Shown here one piece after another: positions 15,325-24,545 of a stretch of DNA of 62,698 bases. The stretch covers positions 123,358 to 186,055 of the forward strand of contig NZ_BLAD01000048.1 in assembly GCF_009687845.1 (NCBI RefSeq). The letters are read 5' to 3'. Source of the DNA: Acrocarpospora corrugata (GTDB lineage: Bacteria; Actinomycetota; Actinomycetes; Streptosporangiales; Streptosporangiaceae). Made by a program: the position numbers and the translations under genes. Every line of letters starts with the position of its first letter. Within the stretch, counting starts at the first letter, position 1. The notes beneath the pieces are model-generated. The model saw nothing but the letters and a program-made list of their open reading frames with translations. It was not told the DNA's origin and did no database searches.

Positions 15325-16829
15325 CTCGCGACTCCGTTCGCGATGATCTCCAGGAGGCGTTCCGGGGTGGCGTCGGCCTCGTTGGCGATCTCGGCGATCA
15401 CTTCCCGGTCCCGGAGCACTTCGATCTTGTGGCTGATCCGGAGGACCTCTTCGAGTTCGGCCGAGATGAACACCACGCCCATCCCGTCCCCGGCGAGCGA
15501 AACCACCAGCTTCTGGATCTCCGCCTTCGCCCCCACGTCCACCCCACGGGTCGGCTCATCCAGGATGAGCAGCCGAGGTTGCGTGATCAGCCAGCGGGCG
15601 AGCAGCACCTTCTGCTGGTTCCCCCCGCTGAGGTTGCGCGCGGGCATCTCCGGATCCCCAGGCCTGATGTTGAGCGCCTTGATGTACTTCCCGACCAGTT
15701 CTGCCCGCCGGGAGGCCGACAACGGCCGCAGCCACCCCCGGGCCGCCTGCAGGGCCAGCACGATGTTCTCCCCCACCGTCAGATCCTCGACCAGCCCTTC
15801 GCTCTTGCGATCCTCAGGGCAGAACGCGATTCCACGCCCGATAGCCGCCCCGGGCGTCCGCAACACGGCCGCGGCTCCGCCGATCTCAAGCGTCCCGCTG
15901 TCGGCCCCGTCCGCCCCGAACAGCAATCGGGCGGCCTCGGTCCGCCCGGAACCGAGCAGTCCGGCGAACCCCACCACCTCACCCGGATGCACATCCAGAT
16001 CGAACGGCGCGACTCCGCCCTTGCGCCCCAGCCCCCGCGCGGCCAGCACCGGCTCCCGGCTCGCGATCGCGTCCCGGACGTCCTCGCGCGGCGCGTGCAG
16101 TTCCTCCAGGGTGCGCAGCACCCGCCCCGTCATGTGCCCGACCAGCTCAACCCGGCTCAGCGCCCGCGTCTCGTACTCCCCGACCAGCCGCCCGTTCCGC
16201 AGCACCGTCATCCTATCCGAGATCTCGAACACCTGGTCGAGAAAATGCGAGACGAACAGCACGGCCACCCCGTCATCCCGCAACCGGCGCATGAGCCTGA
16301 ACAGCCGCTCCACCTCATCCCGGTCCAAACTCGACGTCGGCTCGTCCAGGACGAGCACTTTCGCCGAAATATCCACCGCGCGAACGATCGCCACCAGTTG
16401 CCGTACGGCCAGCGAATAGGACCCCAGCGGCGCACCCGGATCGATGTCCAGCTGGAACCGCTCCAGCAGCTCCGCCGCCCGCCGCCGTGCCTCTTTCCAC
16501 TGGATCCGCCCGAACCGGTACGGCTCCCGCCCGATGAACACGTTCTCCGCCACGGTGAGGTTGGAGCAGAGATTCACCTCCTGGTAGACCGTGCTGATCC
16601 CGGCCGCCTGAGCCTGTTTCGGGCTGCCGATCACGACCGGCGCCCCGTCCAGCCGCACCGAGCCGGAATCAGCCGTATGCACTCCGGTGAGCACTTTGAT
16701 GAGCGTGGACTTGCCCGCGCCGTTCTCCCCCATCAGCGCGTGCACCTCGCCGGGAAGCAGCCGGAAGTCCACGCCGTCCAGCGCCCGTACCCCCGGAAAG
16801 TTTTTCGTGATGCCCGTCATCCGCAGCAC
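15321..16829 (-). CDS. ytfR: Sugar ABC transporter ATP-binding protein (two NBDs, YtfR/AraG type)
   Basis: A 502-residue double ATPase. The first NBD has Walker A GENGAGKST and Walker B VLVLDEPTSSLD; the second has a degenerate GLLGSGRTEAARLL, an intact signature LSGGNQQKVLLARWL and LLILDEPTRGVD, as is normal for this family. I set the start at the GTG at 16829, with AAGGAGG eight bases upstream; the frame stays open much further but that part is not conserved. It powers the two permeases encoded directly downstream and overlaps the first by four bases. A 56-base gap separates it from the binding-protein gene. Confidence 0.92.
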   Translation of the reverse strand: MLRMTGITKNFPGVRALDGVDFRLLPGEVHALMGENGAGKSTLIKVLTGVHTADSGSVRLDGAPVVIGSPKQAQAAGISTVYQEVNLCSNLTVAENVFIGREPYRFGRIQWKEARRRAAELLERFQLDIDPGAPLGSYSLAVRQLVAIVRAVDISAKVLVLDEPTSSLDRDEVERLFRLMRRLRDDGVAVLFVSHFLDQVFEISDRMTVLRNGRLVGEYETRALSRVELVGHMTGRVLRTLEELHAPREDVRDAIASREPVLAARGLGRKGGVAPFDLDVHPGEVVGFAGLLGSGRTEAARLLFGADGADSGTLEIGGAAAVLRTPGAAIGRGIAFCPEDRKSEGLVEDLTVGENIVLALQAARGWLRPLSASRRAELVGKYIKALNIRPGDPEMPARNLSGGNQQKVLLARWLITQPRLLILDEPTRGVDVGAKAEIQKLVVSLAGDGMGVVFISAELEEVLRISHKIEVLRDREVIAEIANEADATPERLLEIIANGVAR

Positions 16830-16885
16830 GGCGAGCCCTCCTTCGGGGCCGGGCGGCCGTGCAGACGGCCGCCCGGCGAACGGGG

Positions 16886-17845
16886 TCAGTACTGACGCGT
16901 GGACAGGGCCTCGGCGGCCTGCTTCGGGGTGAAGGTGGTCTCCTTCGTGACGATGCGCTTCTCCAGCGCCTCGCCGGCCGCGGCCTTCTTGGTCAGCTCC
17001 ATCAGCTGGTCGCCCAGGAGCGGGCTGCACTCGGCGATGAAGTTGATCTCATTGGCGGCCAGCGCGGTCATGCCGTCCTTGACCGCGTCGATGGTCGCGA
17101 TCTTGATGTCGACGCCGGGCTTGAGACCGGCGGCCTTGATCGCCTCGATCGCGCCCAGGCCCATGTCGTCGTTGTGCGCGAACAGCAGGTCGATCTTCGG
17201 GTTGGCCTGCAGCAGGGCCTGCATGACCTCCTTGCCCTTGGCCCGGGTGAAGTCGCCGCTCTGCGAGGCGATCACCTTCATGTTGGGGTTGGACGCGATG
17301 GTGGCCTCGAAGCCCTTCTTGCGGTCGATCGCCGGCGCCGAGCCGACGGTGCCCTCCAGCTGGACGATGTTGACCGGGCCGGTGGCGGAGGTGAACTCGG
17401 CCAGCGCCCACTTGCCGACCTCCTCGCCCTCCTTGACGAAGTCGGAGCCGATGAAGGTGGCGTAGAGGGAGGCGTCGGAGTCGACGGCCCGGTCGGTCAG
17501 AATTACCGGGATCTTGGCGGCCTGAGCCTCTTTGAGCACCGCGTCCCAGCCGGTGACGACCACCGGTGAGAAGGCGATCACGTCCACCTTCTGCTGGATG
17601 TAGGAGCGGATGGAGGCGATCTGGTTCTCCTGCTTCTGCTGCGCGTCGGAGAATTTCAGGTCGATCCCGGCTGTCGCCGCCGAATCCTTGACCGACTTGG
17701 TGTTGGCGGCGCGCCAGCCGCTCTCCGAGCCGACCTGGGAGAAACCGAGCACGATCTTCCCTGATCCGGCGTCGTCACCGCCGCAGGCGGTGAGTACCGT
17801 CGCCAGCAAACCGGTGGCGACTACCGCCGATAATTTCCTCAACAT
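16886..17845 (-). CDS. ytfQ: Sugar ABC transporter substrate-binding lipoprotein (YtfQ-like)
   Basis: A 319-residue periplasmic-binding-protein-1-type lipoprotein. It starts at the ATG at 17845 with a signal ending in the lipobox LTAC (Cys21). IVLGFSQVGSESGWRAANTKSVKD, then PVVVTGWDAVLKEAQAAKIPVILTDR and LFAHNDDMGLGAIEAIKAAG are hallmark segments of the YtfQ/ribose-binding family. It would capture a pentose, probably L-arabinose in furanose form, on the outer face of the membrane and deliver it to the YtfT/YjfF-type channel. It is the third gene of the operon, 29 bases downstream of araA. Confidence 0.92.
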   Translation of the reverse strand: MLRKLSAVVATGLLATVLTACGGDDAGSGKIVLGFSQVGSESGWRAANTKSVKDSAATAGIDLKFSDAQQKQENQIASIRSYIQQKVDVIAFSPVVVTGWDAVLKEAQAAKIPVILTDRAVDSDASLYATFIGSDFVKEGEEVGKWALAEFTSATGPVNIVQLEGTVGSAPAIDRKKGFEATIASNPNMKVIASQSGDFTRAKGKEVMQALLQANPKIDLLFAHNDDMGLGAIEAIKAAGLKPGVDIKIATIDAVKDGMTALAANEINFIAECSPLLGDQLMELTKKAAAGEALEKRIVTKETTFTPKQAAEALSTRQY

Positions 17846-17874
17846 GAACTGTCTCCTTCGGGTGTTGGGGGGTG

Positions 17875-19356
17875 TCAGAGGCCCTGAGCCAGCCGGTAAT
17901 ACGCCTGGTTCCAACGGAGCTCCTTGGTGAACTGCCTGGTCGTGGTGGTCTCGTCGATGAGGAGCAGCTCGGTCCCCGCCATGTCGGCGAGGTCGGTCAG
18001 CTCCTCGGCCCCGATCGCCGCCGACATGGCGGTGTGATGCGGGCCGCCGGCCATCAGCCAGGTCTCGGCGGCGGTGCGGAAGTCCGGTGCGGGCTTCCAC
18101 ACCGCGCGGGCCACCGGCAGCCGCGGCAGCGGCTCGGTGGGCGCGACCAGTTCGACCCGGTTGGCGACCAGCCGGAACCGGTCCCCCATGTCAGCCAGGC
18201 CAACCACGACGGCGCCCCCCGGCGCCGCGTCGAAGACGAGCCGCACCGGGTCTTCCCGGCCGCCGATGCTCAGCGGGTGAATCTCGCAGGACGGTACGGC
18301 GGCCGCGATGCTCGGGCAGACCTCGAGCATGTGCGCGCCCAGCACGCGTTCCTGTCCTGGTTCGAGGTGGTAGGTGTAGTCCTCCATGAACGAGGTTCCG
18401 CCCGGGAGACCTACCGCCATCGTCTTCAGGGTGCGGACCAGCAGGGCGGTCTTCCAGTCGCCCTCGCCGCCGAAGCCGTACCCGTCGGCCATCAGCCGCT
18501 GCACGGCCAGGCCCGGCAGCTGCCGCAGGCCGCCGAGGTCCTCGAAGTTGGTGGTGAACGCGCCGAAGCCGCCGTCGGTGAGGAAGCCGCGCAGGCCGAG
18601 CTCGATCCTGGCCGCGTACCGCAGCGAGTCGAGCCGCTCCCCGAGCAGCTCAGCCGCCACCTGGTAGCTGTCCGCGTACTCCTTGACCAGGGTCGTCACC
18701 TCGGCGTCGGCCACCGCGTCCACGGCCTCGACCAGTTCGTTGACGCCGTAGGTGTTGACCGAGACGCCGAACCGCAGCTGCGCCTCGACCTTGTCGCCCT
18801 CGGTCACGGCCACGTCGCGCATGTTGTCGCCGAACCGGGCCAGCCGGAGCGAGCGCATCTCGGCCAGGCCGAGCGCGGCGCGGGCCCAGGAGGCGACGCG
18901 GCCGACCACGACCGGGTCGGTGACGTGCCCGGCCACCGTCTTGCGTGGCACGCCAAGGCGGGACTGCACGTAGCCGAACTCGCGGTCGCCGTGGGCGGCC
19001 TGGTTCAGGTTCATGAAGTCCATGTCGATGGAGTGCCACGGCAGCGCGACGTTGGCCTGGGTGTGCAGGTGCAGCAGCGGGGTGCGGAGCGCGTCCAGGC
19101 CGGCGATCCACATCTTGGCGGGTGAGAAGGTGTGCATCCAGGCGATCACCCCGACGCAGTCGTCGTCGGCGTTGGCGTCCAGGCAGATCCGCCGGATCGC
19201 GCCGGCGTCGGTCAGCACGGGCCGCCAGAGCACCTGGACCGGCAGGCCCGAGTCGCCCAGCGTCTCGGCGATCAGCCGGGACTGGTCGGCGACCTGGGCC
19301 AGGGTGTCCTCGCCGTACAGGCCCTGGCTGCCGGTGAGGAACCACACTTGCTTCAT
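17875..19356 (-). CDS. araA: L-arabinose isomerase
   Basis: A 493-residue enzyme of the usual AraA length that converts L-arabinose to L-ribulose in the cytoplasm with Mn2+. It begins [19 protein letters not shown]. The metal ligands can be placed in [11 protein letters not shown] (Glu), [12 protein letters not shown] (Glu and His) and [10 protein letters not shown] (His). Its start overlaps the stop of araD by four bases (19353-19356), so the two are translationally coupled. Confidence 0.97.
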   Translation of the reverse strand: MKQVWFLTGSQGLYGEDTLAQVADQSRLIAETLGDSGLPVQVLWRPVLTDAGAIRRICLDANADDDCVGVIAWMHTFSPAKMWIAGLDALRTPLLHLHTQANVALPWHSIDMDFMNLNQAAHGDREFGYVQSRLGVPRKTVAGHVTDPVVVGRVASWARAALGLAEMRSLRLARFGDNMRDVAVTEGDKVEAQLRFGVSVNTYGVNELVEAVDAVADAEVTTLVKEYADSYQVAAELLGERLDSLRYAARIELGLRGFLTDGGFGAFTTNFEDLGGLRQLPGLAVQRLMADGYGFGGEGDWKTALLVRTLKTMAVGLPGGTSFMEDYTYHLEPGQERVLGAHMLEVCPSIAAAVPSCEIHPLSIGGREDPVRLVFDAAPGGAVVVGLADMGDRFRLVANRVELVAPTEPLPRLPVARAVWKPAPDFRTAAETWLMAGGPHHTAMSAAIGAEELTDLADMAGTELLLIDETTTTRQFTKELRWNQAYYRLAQGL

Positions 19357-20006
19357 CGGACTCCCTGTCCGTAGACGTTCTGGTAGCGGTCGTAGAGCCG
19401 GTCCACGTCGTCCGGCGCGATCTTGTCCGGCGTGCCGAGCTGCCGGGAGATGTGCACGGTTCTGGCCACGTCCTCACACATCACGGCGGCCTTGACGGCC
19501 TCCCGGGCGGTACGCCCGATGGTGAACACGCCGTGGTTGCGCATCAGCACGGCGGGCGAACGATGCCCGGCCAGCGTGGCCACGATGCCCCGCCCGATGT
19601 CGTCCCCGCCGATCAGCGCGAACGGCCCGACCGGGATCTCACCGCCGAACTCGTCGGCCATCGCGGTGAGCACACACGGAATCGGCTCCCCGCGCGCGGC
19701 CCAGGCGGTCGCGTAGGTGGAATGCGTATGCACAACCCCGGACACATCCGGCCGTTGCCGATACACGTACGCGTGCGCGTACACATCACTGGAGGGTTTC
19801 AACCCGTCCTGTACGGGTTTCCCGTCCAGATCACAGAGCACCATCGACTCGGCAGTCAGGTCCTCGTACGGCACGCCGCTCGGCTTGATCAGAAGCAGAT
19901 CCTCCCCGGGAACCCGCGCGGAGACGTTGCCCGCCGTCCAGACCACCAGTCCCGAGGTCACAAGTAATTGATGCAGGTCGGCGAGTTGCTGCCGGAGTTC
20001 GATCAT
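19353..20006 (-). CDS. araD: L-ribulose-5-phosphate 4-epimerase
   Basis: A 217-residue class II aldolase-family epimerase that converts L-ribulose 5-phosphate to D-xylulose 5-phosphate. Zinc ligands H93 and H95 lie in [10 protein letters not shown] and H158 in [10 protein letters not shown]; the catalytic Asp74 equivalent is in [11 protein letters not shown] chose the ATG at 20006, where the AraD alignment begins ([12 protein letters not shown]); upstream in-frame starts would run through the promoter. It is the first gene of the arabinose operon. A LacI-type operator and promoter lie just upstream. Its substrate needs ribulokinase, which is not encoded in this locus. Confidence 0.95.
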   Translation of the reverse strand: MIELRQQLADLHQLLVTSGLVVWTAGNVSARVPGEDLLLIKPSGVPYEDLTAESMVLCDLDGKPVQDGLKPSSDVYAHAYVYRQRPDVSGVVHTHSTYATAWAARGEPIPCVLTAMADEFGGEIPVGPFALIGGDDIGRGIVATLAGHRSPAVLMRNHGVFTIGRTAREAVKAAVMCEDVARTVHISRQLGTPDKIAPDDVDRLYDRYQNVYGQGVR

Positions 20007-20010
20007 AATC

Positions 20011-20039
20011 AACCTAGCAATAGTTTGTGATTGCGCTAA
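20011..20039 (-). promoter_or_regulatory. Candidate promoter of the arabinose operon
   Basis: On the minus strand, TTAGCG (20034-20039) and TAGGTT (20011-20016) are separated by 17 bases. TAGGTT ends four bases before the araD ATG, so the transcript would be nearly leaderless. The -35 box lies inside the operator at 20028-20041, a simple arrangement for repression. Inferred from motifs. Confidence 0.45.
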
Positions 20040-20041
20040 CA
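20028..20041. promoter_or_regulatory. LacI-type operator upstream of araD
   Basis: On the minus strand TGTTAGCGCAATCA, an imperfect palindrome with the central CG typical of LacI-family sites. It shares the core TGTTA(G/T)CG with the two sites near the regulator gene and overlaps the candidate -35 box of the operon. Confidence 0.55.
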
Positions 20042-20099
20042 TCACGGACCTCACGAGGCTCATGAGACCCTGCTTGCTCTCTGAACGGCTTGCTGTGCT

Positions 20100-21137
20100 C
20101 TATCGGCGTTGCGCGGTGGACTCGCGGACGACGAGCTCGGGCTCGACCATCCGCCGGACGTCTCCCTCGACACCCCCGATTCGGTCCAGGAGGAGTTGCA
20201 GGGCCTGGCCGCCGACCTCGCCGAAGTTCTGCCTGACCGTGGTCAGCGGCGGCCAGAAGTACGCGGCCTCCGGAACGTCGTCGAAGCCGACGATGCTGAC
20301 GTCCTCCGGCACCCGCTTACCCGCCTCGCGCAGCGCGCGCAGCAGGCCCAGGGACATCGGGTCGTTGGCGGCGAAGACGGCCGTGATCTCGGGATCGTGG
20401 GCCATCCGCCGCCCGTGCTCGTAACCGGACTGCGCGCTCCAGTCGCCGACCAGCGGCTCCGGGATCTCGCACCCCTCCGCCTCCAGGGCCGACCGCCAGC
20501 CCCGGATCCGGCCGCTGGCGTCTATCCAGTTGGCCGGGCCGGACAGGTGCCAGACCGTCCGGTGCCCGAGGCTGAGCAGATGCCTGGTCGCGCGGGCCGC
20601 ACCGGACGCCTGGTCCACCGCGGCCACCGGAACAGGGACACCCTCGCCGCCGCCCACGTCGACCACCGGGAGGTCCTTCGGCAGGTGCCTGAGGCCCTCG
20701 GCGGCCGACTCGTGCGGGGCGATGATGATGACGCCGTCCACCGACTGGGAGCGCAGGCGTTCGACGCCCTCGGCGATGGAACGGCGGGTGAGCGCCTGCA
20801 GGCTGGCGATGCTCACCAGGTAGTCGTGCTGGCGGGCGGCGCGCTCGATGCCGTAGAGGGTGGAGGCCGGACCGTACAGCGTGGTGTCCATGCTGACCAC
20901 GCCGAGGACGCCGGAGCGGCCGGTGACCAGGGAACGGGCGGCGAAGTTGGGGCGGTAACCGAGTTCCTGGACGGCCGCGAGGACGCGGGCCCTGGTCTCC
21001 GGCCGCACCTTCTCCGGCGCGTTGAGCACCCGGGAGACGGTCATCGCCGAGACACCGGCGAGCCCGGCGACATCCTCCATGACGGCCGCCCTGGGGCGGT
21101 CGGCCGGAGAGTCAGCCGTCGGGTTGCTCGATGTCAT
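20100..21137 (-). CDS. LacI-family repressor of the arabinose operon
   Basis: A 345-residue regulator. The N-terminal helix-turn-helix and hinge helix are seen in MEDVAGLAGVSAMTVSRVLN and GYRPNFAARSL. The rest is a periplasmic-binding-protein-like sugar domain with VFAANDPMSLGLLRALRE and VPEDVSIVGFDDVPEA. I chose the ATG at 21137; an earlier in-frame start would run across the operator at 21193. It lies just upstream of araD in the same orientation, separated by the operon promoter, and probably binds arabinose or a derivative as inducer. The operator upstream of its own gene suggests autoregulation. Confidence 0.9.
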   Translation of the reverse strand: MTSSNPTADSPADRPRAAVMEDVAGLAGVSAMTVSRVLNAPEKVRPETRARVLAAVQELGYRPNFAARSLVTGRSGVLGVVSMDTTLYGPASTLYGIERAARQHDYLVSIASLQALTRRSIAEGVERLRSQSVDGVIIIAPHESAAEGLRHLPKDLPVVDVGGGEGVPVPVAAVDQASGAARATRHLLSLGHRTVWHLSGPANWIDASGRIRGWRSALEAEGCEIPEPLVGDWSAQSGYEHGRRMAHDPEITAVFAANDPMSLGLLRALREAGKRVPEDVSIVGFDDVPEAAYFWPPLTTVRQNFGEVGGQALQLLLDRIGGVEGDVRRMVEPELVVRESTAQRR

Positions 21138-21192
21138 CGTCCGCGATCCGTTCTCGTGGTGCGTCGTAACCTGTGTTGCGGATTGGTTTCCG

Positions 21193-21210
21193 AGTGTTTG
21201 CGATAACACT
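21193..21210. promoter_or_regulatory. LacI-type operator, probable autoregulatory site
   Basis: AGTGTTTGCGATAACACT has perfect six-base arms (AGTGTT/AACACT). It lies 56 bases upstream of the regulator's ATG. On the minus strand the core reads TGTTATCGCAAACA, matching the araD site at the key TGTTA-x-CG positions. Confidence 0.65.
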
Positions 21211-21307
21211 GCCGCTGTCAATACCTCGTTAGTACCTATCACGAAGAATCAACGATCCCACAGCTGAGACCGGATTGTTATGGGGCCAGCGGCTTGACCG
21301 GATGGCT

Positions 21308-21321
21308 TGGTAACGCTAACA
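21308..21321. promoter_or_regulatory. Third LacI-type operator
   Basis: On the minus strand TGTTAGCGTTACCA, sharing TGTTAGCG with the araD operator. It lies 98 bases from the 21193-21210 site, far enough that two sites could be bridged by one tetramer. Confidence 0.5.
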
Positions 21322-21450
21322 GTGACGAACCCTGACCGAGCTTTTACCTGTGTGAAGGCGGGGTCCTTCGCCGGTTTGAGGTGAGATGGCCTACTCTTGA
21401 TCTGTGGTCGCCCGAGGCGAGGTCAGGTCGCCTCGGGTGGCCACCCTTAT

Positions 21451-22731
21451 TCAGGCCCGATCCGGCACCAGATCCTCCGCCGGAACGCGGGGCGGGAGCT
21501 CGTCTTCGAGGACGCGATCGGCGCCCGCGTACCAGCCGCTCAGCAGTTGGCCCGCGACCACGACGAGCAGGACCACGAACGGCCACGTCCAGCCGCCGGT
21601 GGCGCCGTAGAGCAGCCCGACCACGAGTGGTCCGACGCCCGCGACGAGGTATCCGGTGCTCTGCGCGAACGCCGACAGCGCGGCCGTGCCCTCCGGGGTG
21701 CAGGTACGCAGCGGGAGCAGCGCCAGCGCCAGCGGGAACCCGGCCATCGCGGCGCCCACCACGATCGCCCAGACCCACAGCCCCTGGCCGCTGAGCAGGC
21801 CGAGGAAGCCCACGACGTACATGCCGCAGAACAGGACCACCAGCGGGCGGACGTTCCGCATCCGGGCGGCCAGGGCCGGCACCACCAGCGAACTCGGGAT
21901 CGACAGCGCCGTGAACACGCCGAGCACGAGCCCCGCCTGATCCTCGCTGTAGCCGCCGTCCAGCAGAACCTGGAGCAGCCAGCCGAACATCACGTACGCG
22001 AGCGTGCTCTGGCTGCCGAAATATCCGGCCAGCGACCAGGCCAACCGGCTGCGGACCATCGCGCGCGGCCCCGCGTACGCCTTCGGCCCGTCCTGCTTCG
22101 GATCCTCCCGCAGTACGGCCAGCCACGGCACCGCCGCGATCACCGCCAGCGACGCCCAGACGCCGATGGCCACCCGCCAGTTCCCGCCCGCCGCCCGGTC
22201 GATCGGCAGCGTGAACGCCGCCCCCAACACCGTCCCCACCGAGAGCGCGGTCGTGTAGACGGTCATCATGACGCCGGTCCGGCCGGGAAAATGCCTCTTG
22301 ATCAGCGTCGGAATCAGCACATTGCCGAGCGCGCCCCCCGCCAGCGCCACCGCGCTCCCCACCAGGAACAGCCACGCCGACCCCACCAGCGCCCGCCCCA
22401 CCAGCCCCACCGCCAGCAGTCCCAGCGCCGCCACCAGCAGCCGATGCTCCCCCATCCGCCGCGCCAGCCACGGCGTCGCCGCCCCGAACACCGCGAAACA
22501 CAGCACCGGCAACGTGGTCAGCAGCCCCGAGACGAGCCCCGACATCCCCAGCCCGGAGTTGATCTCGTGCAGCACCGCCCCCACGCTGGTGACCGCCACC
22601 CGCAGGTTCAGCGCGGCCAACACCACACCCAACAAGACCAGCCGAGTAACCGCCCCAGCCCTCCGGGCCTTGACCGATCCCCCGCTCACCGAATCATCGA
22701 ATGAGTCCACCCCGTTACCCACACCACTCAC
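21451..22731 (-). CDS. MFS transporter, CynX/NimT type
   Basis: A 426-residue membrane protein with about twelve hydrophobic helices. The opening LVLLGVVLAALNLRVAVTSVGAVLHEI and the loop LAGGALGNVLIPTLIKRHFPGRTGVMMTVYT are typical of the CynX/NimT (cyanate/2-nitroimidazole) branch of the major facilitator superfamily. The start at 22731 is followed by a 25-residue soluble N-terminus. The substrate cannot be deduced; these proteins usually export small organic compounds. No close partner gene is apparent. Confidence 0.85.
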   Translation of the reverse strand: MSGVGNGVDSFDDSVSGGSVKARRAGAVTRLVLLGVVLAALNLRVAVTSVGAVLHEINSGLGMSGLVSGLLTTLPVLCFAVFGAATPWLARRMGEHRLLVAALGLLAVGLVGRALVGSAWLFLVGSAVALAGGALGNVLIPTLIKRHFPGRTGVMMTVYTTALSVGTVLGAAFTLPIDRAAGGNWRVAIGVWASLAVIAAVPWLAVLREDPKQDGPKAYAGPRAMVRSRLAWSLAGYFGSQSTLAYVMFGWLLQVLLDGGYSEDQAGLVLGVFTALSIPSSLVVPALAARMRNVRPLVVLFCGMYVVGFLGLLSGQGLWVWAIVVGAAMAGFPLALALLPLRTCTPEGTAALSAFAQSTGYLVAGVGPLVVGLLYGATGGWTWPFVVLLVVVAGQLLSGWYAGADRVLEDELPPRVPAEDLVPDRA

Positions 22732-22812
22732 AACGGGACAGAACGCCCGAGAACCCCCACGTAGTCCCTCAGCGGGCCAGCCACGCTGGCAACCCTCGAT
22801 GGGACTGACCGT

Positions 22813-23247
22813 CTATGTGCTGATATTTCCGGGGCGTGCGCGGTTTCTGAGCAGCCACACCAGGCCGACTATCGGCAGCACGAGCGGGATGAACAGGTAA
22901 CCGCTGCCGTAGCCCGACCACACGGTCGCGCGGGGGAACGCCTCCGGGTCCAGGAGGCTGAGGGTTCCCACGATGAGGACGCCGGCGAGTTCGATCCCGC
23001 AGGCGATGAAGGCGAGGATTCGGTGTTCCTTCGCCAGGGCGACCGTCAGGACGATGTAGACGACCGCCGCGAGGGCCGACAGCAGGTAGGCGAGGGGTGC
23101 TTCGCTGAACCGGGTGGCGATCTGCACGGCCGCCCGGGACGTGGCGGCGATCGCGAAGACCGCGTAAACGGCGACCAGGACACGGCCGGGGCCGCCGCGC
23201 AGCGTAGGTGTCTGGCTTTCGCCCTCGCCGAGGTGGTTCTGGCTCAT
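22813..23247 (-). CDS. Small four-helix membrane protein, unknown function
   Basis: A 144-residue protein with four hydrophobic segments (RVLVAVYAVFAIAATSRAAV, AYLLSALAAVVYIVLTVAL, ILAFIACGIELAGVLIVGTL and YLFIPLVLPIVGLVWLL). The layout is that of a small actinobacterial integral membrane protein with no assigned role. Its start overlaps the stop of the next upstream gene by four bases, so the two are translated together. The pair may be subunits of one complex. Confidence 0.65.
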   Translation of the reverse strand: MSQNHLGEGESQTPTLRGGPGRVLVAVYAVFAIAATSRAAVQIATRFSEAPLAYLLSALAAVVYIVLTVALAKEHRILAFIACGIELAGVLIVGTLSLLDPEAFPRATVWSGYGSGYLFIPLVLPIVGLVWLLRNRARPGNIST

Positions 23248-23597
23248 GAGATGCCATTCCAGATCTGGAGCAACCGGCCGGTCATGACCGCGACCGTGAA
23301 CGCGCCGACCGCGATGACCCCGGGCCCCCAGCGGGTGCGCTCCGCCTTACCCCACCACAGCGCCACCAGCGGGATGACCAGCGTTCCCGCCAGATAGCCG
23401 ATGAACGTCGCCCGCTCGGTCACCTTGTCCAGCTGGGTGAACGCCATCACCGCCTGCACGATCAGGGCGATCTCCAGCACCGCGACGGCCGCCAGCAGAC
23501 TGATCCCCATCGGCCGGTTGCGCCCCGCCGTGATGAGACAGGCCAGCGCCAGAACCAGCGCCCCGCCGATAACCCACCCCGAATACGCCCCGGACAT
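23244..23597 (-). CDS. Small membrane protein, partner of the downstream gene
   Basis: About 117 residues with four hydrophobic segments (WVIGGALVLALACLITAG, GISLLAAVAVLEIALIVQAVMAF, FIGYLAGTLVIPLVALWW and GPGVIAVGAFTVAVMTGRLLQ). I chose the ATG at 23597; an in-frame TTG at 23612 is possible, and neither has a strong ribosome site. The two overlapping small membrane proteins have similar topology and share VIPLVALWW/IPLVLPIVGLVWLL-like segments, perhaps an old duplication. Function unknown. Confidence 0.6.
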   Translation of the reverse strand: MSGAYSGWVIGGALVLALACLITAGRNRPMGISLLAAVAVLEIALIVQAVMAFTQLDKVTERATFIGYLAGTLVIPLVALWWGKAERTRWGPGVIAVGAFTVAVMTGRLLQIWNGIS

Positions 23598-23668
23598 CAC
23601 CGACCACCCCAAGGAGACATGGCCAGAAGGCTATCGTCCCCCCCACCCCGCCCTTGATCCCGGTCAGC

Positions 23669-24304
23669 TCAGGTGAGGTCGTGCTGGAACGCCAAGATGG
23701 CCAGCCGAATACGATTCGAACACCCCGTCTTGATCATCACGCTGGAAACATGCGTCTTGACCGTGGTGATCCCGACATTGAGCCGATGAGCGATCTCCGG
23801 ATTCGACAGCCCCTCCCCGATCAAAGCGAGCACCTCCCGCTCCCGCCGAGTCAACGGAAGCGGCGCCGGAACCACCGGAGCCCGCGTGCCCACCGCCCGA
23901 TCGACAAGCCGCGCCAGAGCATTGGAACTGAAGGCACGATCCCCCTCCGCCGCCCGCCGCACCGCATCCAGCAACTCACCCGGTTCGGTGTCCTTGACGA
24001 GAAACCCACACGCCCCAGCCGACAGCACCGGATAAAGATGATCGTCATCATCGAACGTGGTCAGCGCGATGACCCGAGTCGAAGGCCGCGCCGACATGAT
24101 CCTCTTCGTCGCCGCCACCCCATCCAACCCCGGCATCCGCAAATCCATCAACACCACATCCGGCACGGTGTCATCGACCAACCGCACCGCATCCGCCCCA
24201 CTCGCCGCCTCCCCCACCACCTCCATATCCACCACAGACTCAAACAACATCCTCAACCCCATCCGCACCAATTGCTGATCATCCACCAGCAAAACCCGAA
24301 TCAC
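23669..24304 (-). CDS. NarL/LuxR-type response regulator
   Basis: A 211-residue two-component regulator. The receiver domain has acidic pocket residues in LLVDDQ, the phosphoacceptor Asp54 in VVLMDLRMPGLDG and the Lys in CGFLVKDTEPGE. The C-terminal LuxR helix-turn-helix is LTRREREVLALIGEGLSNPEIA with recognition segment TTVKTHVSSVMIKTG. It starts at a GTG. The histidine kinase gene lies upstream on the same strand but 241 bases away, which is wider than usual for such pairs. Confidence 0.92.
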   Translation of the reverse strand: MIRVLLVDDQQLVRMGLRMLFESVVDMEVVGEAASGADAVRLVDDTVPDVVLMDLRMPGLDGVAATKRIMSARPSTRVIALTTFDDDDHLYPVLSAGACGFLVKDTEPGELLDAVRRAAEGDRAFSSNALARLVDRAVGTRAPVVPAPLPLTRREREVLALIGEGLSNPEIAHRLNVGITTVKTHVSSVMIKTGCSNRIRLAILAFQHDLT

Positions 24305-24545
24305 CCTCCACCTCCCGTCCTACAACCAACCCCCACCGCCACCCAACGCTCTCGCCGCCCGCGCAGATCACCAGCACGAGTTCCGGCTCGAGACGTTCCC
24401 CTCCGATTCCGGCGATACGGAGATCGGCCTGACCCCACCCACCACTCCAAGTCCGACCGGACGGAGACGGCTCGGCACACCCGCAACTCAAGCGCCCTTC
24501 CAGAACCCGCACCTCCGGATCCCCTCCGTCTGACCGGCAGCACGG

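Larger units (their letters stand above)
21138..21450. other. 313-base intergenic region upstream of the LacI-type gene
   Basis: It holds two LacI-type operators (21193-21210 and 21308-21321) and presumably the regulator's promoter. The MFS gene ends at its right side. I see no further gene in it. Confidence 0.5.
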
